Below are positions 7,437 to 13,159 of a stretch of DNA of 13,159 nucleotides, one piece after another (the first letter of the stretch is position 1; each line of letters begins with the position of its first letter). The stretch covers positions 1 through 13,159 of the forward strand of contig JAFIEC010000117.1 in NCBI GenBank assembly GCA_020832725.1, written 5' to 3'. A program made the position numbers and the translations under genes. The notes under the pieces are model-generated. The model made no database searches and was not told the origin of the DNA. It saw only the letters and a list, made by a program, of their open reading frames with translations. This DNA is from Paracoccaceae bacterium (lineage in GTDB: Bacteria > Pseudomonadota > Alphaproteobacteria > Rhodobacterales > Rhodobacteraceae).

Positions 7437-7464
7437 CTTCTACACCCGGGTGACGAGGTGTCAA
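7437..7464 (-). promoter_or_regulatory. Sigma70-type promoter for rplM-rpsI
   Basis: On the minus strand a perfect -35 TTGACA (7464-7459) is followed after 16 bases by TAGAAG (7442-7437), four of six matches to the -10 consensus. Transcription would start near 7430, giving a leader of about 45 bases before rplM. The sequence just upstream of -35 is AT-rich and could act as an UP-like element. The position and strength suit a ribosomal-protein operon. Confidence 0.65.
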
Positions 7465-7574
7465 GACACGATCTTTCCGATTTTCTGTTCATAATCAGTT
7501 ACTTGCAAATAGGGTATTATTATACCTCATTATTTTCGGTTTTTCTTCCCTTCAGGTGCCTCTCACGGGTTGTG

Positions 7575-7600
7575 ATGCAGTTTTTTTGCCGCAACTGCAT
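7575..7600. repeat. Inverted repeat ATGCAGTT-N10-AACTGCAT
   Basis: Two perfect 8-bp arms (7575-7582 and 7593-7600) flank a 10-base spacer of TTTTTGCCGC. The symmetry fits either an RNA hairpin or a dimeric regulator's operator. It lies about 145-170 bp upstream of speD and just upstream of the candidate speD promoter, so an activator or repressor site is possible. No protein can be assigned. Confidence 0.4.
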
Positions 7601-7619
7601 ATCGGGGCCTTGCAAGGGG

Positions 7620-7648
7620 TTGCGCGACTCAGGCACTGGGCCTATGTG
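7620..7648 (+). promoter_or_regulatory. Candidate weak speDE promoter
   Basis: TTGCGC (7620-7625) is followed after exactly 17 bases by TATGTG (7643-7648). It matches the sigma70 consensus only partly, mainly in the first bases of each hexamer. Start of transcription would be near 7655, giving a leader of about 90 bases. Other AT-rich hexamers upstream (CATAAT at 7490-7495, TTGCAA at 7503-7508) lack partners at proper spacing. This is tentative. Confidence 0.28.
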
Positions 7649-7699
7649 CGCCCTTCATCTGGGACCGATCCCAACCCCGCATCCAACCCGGGGGGGCGC
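7648..7699 (+). other. Possible structured leader of speD
   Basis: GCGCCC (7648-7653) can pair with GGGCGC (7694-7699), enclosing a small hairpin TGGGA-CCGA-TCCCA (7660-7673). The stem closes about 30 bases before the ribosome-binding site of speD. It resembles no riboswitch class that I recognise. Since SpeD consumes S-adenosylmethionine and leads to polyamines, leader-level control is plausible but is inference only. Confidence 0.25.
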
Positions 7700-7730
7700 T
7701 AAGGGACCACTGGATTCAATCTGCTGGTAC

Positions 7731-7737
7731 GGAGGGG
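7731..7737 (+). promoter_or_regulatory. Strong ribosome-binding site fixing the speD start
   Basis: GGAGGGG ends 6 bases before the ATG at 7744. This near-ideal Shine-Dalgarno sequence supports the long form of SpeD, including its N-terminal extension, over an internal start at Met53. Confidence 0.75.
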
Positions 7738-7743
7738 AGTGTC

Positions 7744-8298
7744 ATGGCGGACACCGGCCTCTTCCAACTGGGGATAGGTCTGGAGACAGGCGCCCAAGCG
7801 GAAGACAAGTCCCGCAGCCAAGTGGCTGTGTGTGAAATCGATGTTTCAGAAGCGGTCGAGCCGCGCCCCGAGCTTCGGGTCGTGGCAGGTCGCGATGTGA
7901 TGGACGAAACGCGCGACGATCATTTCATTCGCAGGGGCGGCAAGGTCTTTGCCGGCACCCATCTCATCATCGAGGTGATGGGGGGCACGGGCCTCGACGA
8001 CGAGGCGCGGATCGCGCAGGCGTTCCGTGACTGTGTCAGCGAATGCGGTGCGACGCTGCTGCATATCCATACGCACAAGTTCAGCCCCCAGGGCGTGAGC
8101 GGCGTGGCCGTGCTGTCCGAAAGCCATATCTCGGTGCACACCTGGCCCGAGATCGGCTATGGCGCGTTCGACGTGTTCATGTGCGGCGATGCCCAGCCCT
8201 GGCGCGCTGTCGACGTGCTGGCGCGCGCCTTCGAGACCGACGACATCCGCGTGAAGGAACTGTTGCGCGGCGAAGGGCTGGTGGAGCAGGCGCTGTGA
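7744..8298 (+). CDS. speD: S-adenosylmethionine decarboxylase proenzyme
   Basis: SpeD decarboxylates S-adenosylmethionine, giving the aminopropyl donor for spermidine synthesis. It is made as a proenzyme that self-cleaves to form a pyruvoyl group. The protein has 184 residues. The catalytic domain (about 60-184) is of the small bacterial type (class 1B, as in Thermotoga and Bacillus), not the 264-residue E. coli type. The cleavage site is Glu126-Ser127 in LSESHISVHTWPE, with His132 following and Cys147 in DVFMCGD matching the known processing and catalytic residues. GTHLIIE (71-77) is the conserved first strand. Family members are usually about 120-140 residues; the first 55-60 residues here form a polar extension of unknown role. 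A strong ribosome-binding site supports the long start. The stop overlaps the speE start by 4 bp. Confidence 0.94.
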   Translation: MADTGLFQLGIGLETGAQAEDKSRSQVAVCEIDVSEAVEPRPELRVVAGRDVMDETRDDHFIRRGGKVFAGTHLIIEVMGGTGLDDEARIAQAFRDCVSECGATLLHIHTHKFSPQGVSGVAVLSESHISVHTWPEIGYGAFDVFMCGDAQPWRAVDVLARAFETDDIRVKELLRGEGLVEQAL

Positions 8299-9146
8299 GC
8301 GACTGGTCCGAGGAACATCTGCACCAGGATTACCGCCAGTCGCTGCGGGTGGATCGGCTGATCTACGACAGCGAGACGGATCATCAGCGCCTCCGTGTCT
8401 TCGAGAATGCGCGATTCGGGCGCGTTCTCACGCTGGATGGCGTCGTGCAGACGACCGAGGGCGACGAGTTCATCTACCACGAGATGCTGACCCATGTGCC
8501 GATACTGGCGCATGGGTCGGCGCGCCGCGTGCTGATCATCGGCGGTGGCGACGGCGGCATGGCCCGCGAGGTGCTGCGTCATCCCGATGTGGCCCATGTC
8601 ACCATGGTGGAAATCGATGCGGGCGTGGTGGAATTTTCCCGCCGCTACCTGCCCAGCCTTTCGGCCGGGGCGTTCGACGACCCGCGGCTGGAGCTGGTGA
8701 TCGACGACGGGGCTGCCTTCATGCGTGGCGAGGGGCCGCTCTTCGACGTGATCATCGTCGATTCGACCGATCCGGTCGGCCCCGGCGAGGTGCTCTTCAC
8801 CGACACGTTCTATGGCCATGCAAGGGCCCGGCTGGCCAAGGGTGGCATCCTTGTCACCCAGAACGGCGTGCCCTTCATGCAGGGCGGCGAGCTGACCAAC
8901 ACCATGCGCGCCTTTCGCGCCCTGTTCTCCGACTGGGGCTGCTATCTGGCCTCGATCCCCACATATGCAGGCGGGCCGATGGCCTTTGGCTGGGGCACGG
9001 ACGGGACCGCCCGCCAGACCGATGTGGCCGAATTGTCCCGCCGCATGGCCGCAGCGGCCCTGTCGCCGCGCTACTACACACCCGAGGTGCACAAGGCCGC
9101 CTTTGCCCTGCCGGGCTATGTCGCCCGGCTGATGCCCACAGGCTAG
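8295..9146 (+). CDS. speE: Spermidine synthase (aminopropyltransferase)
   Basis: SpeE transfers an aminopropyl group from decarboxylated S-adenosylmethionine to putrescine, giving spermidine and methylthioadenosine. The protein has 283 residues, close to E. coli SpeE in length and sequence style. The nucleotide-binding loop IIGGGDGGMAREV is at 81-93 and VEID at 105-108. The catalytic aspartates lie in VDSTDPVGPGE (Asp156, Asp159). The motifs TYAGGPMAFGWGTD (223-236) and PRYYTPEVHKAAFALP (258-273) are typical of the polyamine-binding C-terminal region. The start is GTG at 8295 inside the speD stop (GTGA), with GGAG 8 bases upstream, so the pair is translationally coupled. It converges on the methyltransferase gene 13 bp downstream. 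Confidence 0.96.
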   Translation: MSDWSEEHLHQDYRQSLRVDRLIYDSETDHQRLRVFENARFGRVLTLDGVVQTTEGDEFIYHEMLTHVPILAHGSARRVLIIGGGDGGMAREVLRHPDVAHVTMVEIDAGVVEFSRRYLPSLSAGAFDDPRLELVIDDGAAFMRGEGPLFDVIIVDSTDPVGPGEVLFTDTFYGHARARLAKGGILVTQNGVPFMQGGELTNTMRAFRALFSDWGCYLASIPTYAGGPMAFGWGTDGTARQTDVAELSRRMAAAALSPRYYTPEVHKAAFALPGYVARLMPTG

Positions 9147-9159
9147 ACAGCCCTGCCCG

Positions 9160-9606
9160 CTAGAGCCAGCGTCGGACCCGACCGGCCCATTCCTCGAACC
9201 GCGCCCCGAAGGCTTGCGCCAGCCGCATCTCTTCGGGCGTGATGAAGCGCCGTCCGATGACCCAGACAAAGGCCGGAAGCACCACCAGCGTGGCCCAGGC
9301 CCCGAGAATCGCGCCGATTCCGCCCAGAATCAGCGCATCCGCCAGATAGATCGGATTGCGCGAATAGGCATAGACCCCATCGGTGATCAGCGCCGAGGGC
9401 GCACGATGCGGCACGATGGTTGTCTGGTGGCGGCGAAACTGCCATGCGGCAGCCCCCATCAGCACGACCCCCGCCAGCAACAGCGCGGCCCCGCCCGAGG
9501 CCAGCGTCTCGGAGACGCGGGTGGGCGGCCACAGCCACGCCTGCCCCCAGACCAGGGCGATTGCGCCGGCAAGCCAGACCGGCGGATAATCCAGATACCG
9601 CAACAT
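9160..9606 (-). CDS. Isoprenylcysteine carboxyl methyltransferase-like membrane methyltransferase
   Basis: This is a small integral-membrane SAM-dependent methyltransferase of the ICMT/PEMT-like group common in bacteria. Substrates are mostly unknown and prenylated proteins are not expected. The protein has 148 residues. Hydrophobic helices lie at about 8-26, 35-54 and 88-118. The hallmark TDGVYAYSRNPIY (75-87) is followed by RRFITPEEMRLAQAFGARFE (119-138), a conserved Glu-rich cofactor-side helix, and the terminal RVRRWL. The ATG at 9606 is preferred because GGGAGGG lies 6 bases upstream; an in-frame ATG at 9654 lacks such support. It converges on speE and is divergent from the SDR gene. Proximity to the SAM-using speDE pair may be chance. 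Confidence 0.85.
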   Translation of the reverse strand: MLRYLDYPPVWLAGAIALVWGQAWLWPPTRVSETLASGGAALLLAGVVLMGAAAWQFRRHQTTIVPHRAPSALITDGVYAYSRNPIYLADALILGGIGAILGAWATLVVLPAFVWVIGRRFITPEEMRLAQAFGARFEEWAGRVRRWL

Positions 9607-9724
9607 CGCAGGCCCTCCCTGCCCCTCACTGCCCGGCTCCGCCGCCGCCTTCAAGCCCCTGCCGCAGGGTCATGCTTGCGCGGGGTGCCGCCGCGCCGCA
9701 CCATGAGGAAAACGGGAGGGGATC
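9607..9724. other. Divergent region between methyltransferase and SDR genes
   Basis: This 118-bp GC-rich gap must hold the start signals of both divergent genes. Ribosome-binding sites are clear on each side (GGGAGGG for the methyltransferase, GGGAGGGG at 9714-9721 for the SDR). Promoter matches are poor: TTGCGC-N17-CACCAT (9676-9704, plus) and TTGAAG-N17-CAGTGA (minus) are the best seen. No operator-like repeat was noticed. Confidence 0.4.
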
Positions 9725-10492
9725 ATGGATTTCAGCCATCTGGCGGGCCGCCATGCGCTGGTCACGGGCGGCGGCACCGGGATCGGCCTTGCCATCGCCC
9801 GGGCGCTTGCGGCCGAGGGGGTGCAGGTCACCATCACAGGACGGCGCAGCGAGATCCTGGAGGCGGCGGCGGGGCAGACGCCGGGCCTGCACCCCCAGCC
9901 CTTTGACGTCAGCGACCCGGAGGCCCTCTCGCAGGGCGTGGCCGCGGCGATCGCTGCTCGCGGCCCCGTCACCATCTGCGTGGCCAATGCCGGCATCGCC
10001 GAGGGCGCGCCCTTCGAGAAGATGGATCACGCACTGTGGGAACGCACCCTGGCGATCAACCTGACCGGACCGATGCTGACCATCCGGGCCTGCCTGCCGG
10101 GCATGCGCGCCGAGGGCTGGGGCCGGGTGATCACGATCTCCTCGCTGGCCGGGCTCAAGGGCCTGCGCAACGCCTCTGCCTATACGGCAAGCAAGCACGG
10201 GCTGATCGGCCTCACCCGCGTCCTCTCCGAGGAATTGCTGGGCACGGGCATCACCGTGAATGCGCTCTGCCCCGGCTATGTCGACACGCCCATCGTTGCG
10301 CGCAACACCGAACAGGTGTCGCGCCTGACCGGCATGAGCCGCGAGGACGCGATGGGAACCATGATCCGTGCCAATCGCCACCGCCGCCTGATCGCCCCCG
10401 AAGAGGTGGCCGACGCCGCGATGTGGCTGGTGGCGGCGCATTCGGGCTCGATCAACGGGCAGGCCCTGGAAATCGCGGGCGGGCAGGCCTGA
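9725..10492 (+). CDS. Short-chain dehydrogenase/reductase (SDR), classical type
   Basis: This is a cytoplasmic NAD(P)-dependent oxidoreductase of the classical SDR family. The protein has 255 residues, the standard length. The Rossmann loop GGGTGIG is at 15-21, NAG at 88-90, and the catalytic tetrad is Asn112, Ser140, Tyr153 and Lys157 (YTASK). The C-terminal GSINGQALEIAGGQA is the usual cofactor-side end. The sequence resembles 3-hydroxyacyl-CoA or 3-hydroxybutyrate dehydrogenase-like SDRs, but the substrate cannot be read reliably. The base after the first strand (TGRRSE, 38-43) has Arg rather than Asp in the specificity position, which leans towards NADP(H). The start at 9725 has a strong GGAGGGG site. 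It converges on the indolepyruvate oxidoreductase gene with a 9-bp gap. Confidence 0.9.
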   Translation: MDFSHLAGRHALVTGGGTGIGLAIARALAAEGVQVTITGRRSEILEAAAGQTPGLHPQPFDVSDPEALSQGVAAAIAARGPVTICVANAGIAEGAPFEKMDHALWERTLAINLTGPMLTIRACLPGMRAEGWGRVITISSLAGLKGLRNASAYTASKHGLIGLTRVLSEELLGTGITVNALCPGYVDTPIVARNTEQVSRLTGMSREDAMGTMIRANRHRRLIAPEEVADAAMWLVAAHSGSINGQALEIAGGQA

Positions 10493-10501
10493 CGGGCCGC
10501 G

Positions 10502-13159
10502 CTATTGCGCCGCCTGTTCAACCTGCGCGCCGCCACCCTGCCGGAACGCCTGAAGCAGTTCGGCCCTGCGCGCAGTCGCGGCTGTGGCATTGGCCTCCTT
10601 GACCGGCCCGAACCCCCGGATCGACAGCGGCAATTCCGCCAGCGCGACGGCGATGTCGCGGGTCTCGGGGGTGACGGATCGCGCAACCTCGGCCATGTCC
10701 GACTCGTATTGAGTGATCAGCCGCCGCTCCATGCGCCGCTCGGCGGTATGGCCGAACGGGTCGAGCGGCGTGCCGCGCAGAAAGCGCATCGCGGCCAGCC
10801 AGCGCAAGGGCCGCTCCAGCCAGGGCCCGAAGGCGCGCTTGCGGGGCCGCCCGGCCCCGTCGCGCCCGGGCAGCATCGGCGGGGCAAGGTGAAAGGTCAT
10901 GCGGAAATCGCCCGCGAATGTGCTCCGCGCCTTTTCGCGCGTTGTCAGCAGCAGCCGCGCCACCTCGTATTCGTCCTTGTAGGCCAGCAACTTGTGATAG
11001 CCGATCGCGACGGCCTCGCGCAGGCGGTCATCCTCGATCCGGTCCAGCAGCCGGCGATAGCGCCGGGCCAGCTGCGGCCCCTGATAGGCGACCAGATGCG
11101 CCTCGCGCCGGGCAATCCGCTCCTCCGGATCGGGCGGTGCCTCGGGTTCCGGCCCGGCCAGCACCTCTGCCGCCTCGCGGGGCGCATGGGCTGCCCAGCG
11201 CCCGATGGCAAAGGCGCGCAGGTTGGCCTCCACCGCCGCGCCGTTCAGCCGGATCGCCTCCTCGATGGCGGCACGGCCGACCGGCAGCAACCCGCGCTGC
11301 CATGCAGCACCCATCACCATCATGTTGGAAAAGATCGAATCCCCCATCAGCTTGCGTGCAAGCTCGGTCGCGTCGAACATCTGCAGCCGCGATTGCAGCC
11401 GCCGTTCCAGCGCCAGGCTGAGATCGGCCGAGGGGATGCGGAATTCGGTGTCACGGGTAAAGGCCCCGGTCACGATCTCGTGGCTGTTGATCACAGCGCC
11501 CGTACGATCCGTCCGTGTGAGCCCCAGCGTCCTTGCTCCGGCACTGACCACCAGATCACCGCCTACCAGGGCATCGGCCTCTCCGGTGGCGACCCGGATC
11601 GCCGAGATGTCCTCGGGCCGATTGGCCAGACGGCAGTGGATATGCACCGCGCCCCCCTTCTGCGCCAGGCCTGCCATCTCGATCATGGCCGCGCCCTTGC
11701 CGTCGATCTGGGCGGCCTGAGCCAGGACCGCGCCCAGCGTCACCACCCCGGTGCCGCCGACCCCGGTGATCACGACGTTCCATGTCCCGCTGATCGCGGG
11801 CAGATCGGGCTCCGGCAGGTCAGGGAGGCTGATCTCGGCGGCCGCATCCTTGCGCAGGGTCGCCCCCTCCAGCGTGACAAACGAGGGGCAGAAGCCCTTG
11901 AGACAGGAGAAATCCTTGTTGCAGGCCGATTGGTCGATCGCCCGCTTGCGGCCGAGTTCGGTCTCCACCGGCACGATGGCCACGCAATTCGATTGCACGC
12001 CGCAATCGCCGCAGCCCTCGCAGACATCGGTGTTGATGAACACCCGGCGGTCCGGATCAGGGAATTGCCCCTTCTTGCGGCGGCGGCGCTTTTCGGCGGC
12101 GCAGGTCTGGATATAGAGGATCGCCGTCACACCGGGGACATCGCGCATCTGGCGCTGCACGCTCTCCAGTTCGGCGCGTTCATGCCGGGTGATCTCGCGC
12201 GGGAAACCCGACCATTCGGGTTCCTCCTTGGCGTCATAGACCACCGCGAGGCGACGCACCCCCATGGCCAGCAATTCCCGCGCGATGCGGTCGGGCGGCA
12301 GGTCGCCGTCATTCGCCTGTCCGCCGGTCATCGCCACGGCATCGTTGTAGAGGATCTTGTAGGTGATGTTGACGCCCGCCGCGATGGCCGCACGAATGGC
12401 CAGGCTGCCGGAATGGTTGTAGGTGCCATCCCCGAGGTTCTGGAACATGTGATTGCGCGTGGAGAAGGGGGCCTCTCCGATCCAGTTGGCGCCCTCGGCG
12501 CCCATATGGGTAAAGCCCTCGGTCTGCCTGTCCATCCACAGCGCCATGACATGGCAGCCGATGCCCGCCCCCGCCCGGCTTCCCTCGGGGACGACGGTGG
12601 ATGTGTTGTGCGGGCAGCCCGCACAGAAATAGGGCAGCCGCGCCGCCAGTTCCTGTGCGTTGTCGGCGCGGCGTGCCTCTTCGATGGTGGCAAGGCCTGC
12701 ATGTATGGCGTCGGTCTCGCGGCCCTCCTCGATCAGGATGGTGCCCAGCTTCTGCGCGATCTCCACCGGGTCGAGCGCATAATGGGTGGGAAACAGGACC
12801 TCCGTGCCCTTGCGCCCGCCATAGACGCGCCGCCCGCGCCGGTCGTCGAAGATGGCCTCCTTGACCTGCACCTCGATCAGCTTGCGCTTTTCCTCCACCA
12901 CCACGATCAGGTCGAGCCCTTCGGCCCAGTCGTGAAAGCCCGCCATGTCCAGTGGCCAGGTCTGGCCCACCTTGTAGGTGGTGATCCCCAGCCGTTCGGC
13001 CCCGTCGGCATCGATGCCCAGCAGCGACAGCGCATGGACCAGATCGAGCCAGTTCTTGCCCGCCGAAACCAGGCCGATCCGCGCGCCCGCCTTGCCCCAG
13101 ACCCGCCGGTCGATCCCGTTAGCACGGGCAAAGGCCTCGGCGGCGAAACGCTTGTGCGC
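10502..13159 (-). CDS. Fused indolepyruvate ferredoxin oxidoreductase (5' partial)
   Basis: This is the single-chain bacterial form of indolepyruvate:ferredoxin oxidoreductase. It oxidatively decarboxylates aryl-pyruvates from aromatic amino acids to aryl-acetyl-CoA, reducing ferredoxin. The frame is open to the right edge; 885 residues are visible, so about 250-280 N-terminal residues (the first thiamine-diphosphate-domain region) are missing. The thiamine-binding domain shows FCAGCPHNTST (178-188), NLGDGTYNHSG (241-251) and NDAVAMTGGQ (272-281). An iron-sulfur segment follows, with cysteines at 380, 383, 386, 392, 413, 419 and 424. The gamma-type domain begins at GVGGTGVVT (466-474). A long C-terminal region of about 300 residues is usual for the fused proteobacterial proteins and absent in archaeal IorB. 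No frameshift or missing key residue was seen. It converges on the SDR gene. Confidence 0.95.
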   Translation of the reverse strand, partial: AHKRFAAEAFARANGIDRRVWGKAGARIGLVSAGKNWLDLVHALSLLGIDADGAERLGITTYKVGQTWPLDMAGFHDWAEGLDLIVVVEEKRKLIEVQVKEAIFDDRRGRRVYGGRKGTEVLFPTHYALDPVEIAQKLGTILIEEGRETDAIHAGLATIEEARRADNAQELAARLPYFCAGCPHNTSTVVPEGSRAGAGIGCHVMALWMDRQTEGFTHMGAEGANWIGEAPFSTRNHMFQNLGDGTYNHSGSLAIRAAIAAGVNITYKILYNDAVAMTGGQANDGDLPPDRIARELLAMGVRRLAVVYDAKEEPEWSGFPREITRHERAELESVQRQMRDVPGVTAILYIQTCAAEKRRRRKKGQFPDPDRRVFINTDVCEGCGDCGVQSNCVAIVPVETELGRKRAIDQSACNKDFSCLKGFCPSFVTLEGATLRKDAAAEISLPDLPEPDLPAISGTWNVVITGVGGTGVVTLGAVLAQAAQIDGKGAAMIEMAGLAQKGGAVHIHCRLANRPEDISAIRVATGEADALVGGDLVVSAGARTLGLTRTDRTGAVINSHEIVTGAFTRDTEFRIPSADLSLALERRLQSRLQMFDATELARKLMGDSIFSNMMVMGAAWQRGLLPVGRAAIEEAIRLNGAAVEANLRAFAIGRWAAHAPREAAEVLAGPEPEAPPDPEERIARREAHLVAYQGPQLARRYRRLLDRIEDDRLREAVAIGYHKLLAYKDEYEVARLLLTTREKARSTFAGDFRMTFHLAPPMLPGRDGAGRPRKRAFGPWLERPLRWLAAMRFLRGTPLDPFGHTAERRMERRLITQYESDMAEVARSVTPETRDIAVALAELPLSIRGFGPVKEANATAATARRAELLQAFRQGGGAQVEQAAQ

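Larger units (their letters stand above)
7386..7743. other. Divergent rplM/speD intergenic region
   Basis: This 358-bp stretch contains no credible gene. Its left part holds the rplM leader and promoter. The segment around 7470-7545 is strikingly AT-rich for this genome. It includes an imperfect inverted repeat, GGTAT-TATT-ATACC (7513-7526), and a perfect TATAAT on the minus strand (7524-7519) without a matching -35. Next comes an 8-bp inverted repeat at 7575-7600 and a 10-bp palindrome CCTTGCAAGG at 7608-7617. The right part is the probable speD leader, with pairing potential. An open frame crosses the region from 7575 and 7644, but it runs into speD in another frame and looks non-coding. 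Confidence 0.6.

Noticed and set aside
7575..7835. Cys-containing small frame beginning MQFFCRNC upstream of speD, a possible leader peptide
   Set aside because: It has no ribosome-binding site, runs over 90 bp into speD in another frame, and its later part has the composition of non-coding GC-rich DNA. A regulatory leader peptide would be expected to be short and stop before speD.
9141..9168. Possible hairpin GGCTAG...CTAGAGCC between speE and the methyltransferase gene
   Set aside because: The arms pair only over a few bases with a mismatch and there is no T-run, so it is too weak to call a terminator.
8157..9269. 370-codon open frame on the minus strand opposite speE
   Set aside because: It shadows speE, overlaps the methyltransferase gene in another frame and resembles no protein family.
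1..13159. A mobile element, phage, defence or biosynthetic cluster
   Set aside because: No transposase, integrase, toxin-antitoxin, nuclease-defence or synthase genes were seen, and composition is uniform except for one intergenic patch. All genes belong to known core or metabolic families.

Overview
The window is GC-rich chromosomal DNA with dense, short-gapped genes. It looks like an alphaproteobacterium, most likely Rhodobacterales. That inference rests on gene content and protein style: an Atm1-type exporter, an EnvZ-like kinase, an ArgC with a GTGCNAATG active-site loop, CcmE, a fused indolepyruvate ferredoxin oxidoreductase and long L13/S9 proteins. No tRNA, rRNA, insertion sequence, CRISPR array, phage gene or attachment site was seen. 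Almost every gene is a recognisable core or metabolic gene.

Layout. (1) 3-1511 (+): the 3' part of an Atm1-like ABC exporter, cut by the left edge. It converges on (2) a minus-strand run that reads, in transcription order, a lysophospholipid-acyltransferase-like gene, murI, argC, ccmE and an envZ-like histidine kinase (6275 down to 1518). (3) Upstream of that run, rplM-rpsI (7385 down to 6433, minus) ends in a textbook intrinsic terminator and has a good sigma70-type promoter. (4) A 358-bp divergent intergenic region, with an unusually AT-rich patch and several inverted repeats, separates rplM from (5) speD-speE (7744-9146, plus), which overlap by 4 bp. (6) A small membrane methyltransferase (minus) faces speE. 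(7) A short-chain dehydrogenase (plus) is divergent from the methyltransferase and convergent with (8) a large fused indolepyruvate ferredoxin oxidoreductase (minus), cut by the right edge.

How the genes fit together. SpeD and SpeE make spermidine from S-adenosylmethionine and putrescine. RplM and RpsI are the usual L13/S9 ribosomal pair. MurI supplies D-glutamate for peptidoglycan, ArgC serves arginine synthesis, CcmE carries haem for c-type cytochromes, and the acyltransferase probably acts on membrane lipids. These share a strand and tight spacing but no obvious pathway, so the run is better seen as a co-transcribed housekeeping cluster than a functional system. The indolepyruvate oxidoreductase feeds aryl-pyruvates from aromatic amino acids into acyl-CoA metabolism.

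I did not find a convincing novel system. The parts most worth a second look are the rplM/speD intergenic region (structured leader, inverted repeats), the unusual N-terminal extension of SpeD, the 40-bp acyltransferase/murI overlap, and a 14-bp perfect palindrome that contains the stop codons of two convergent genes.
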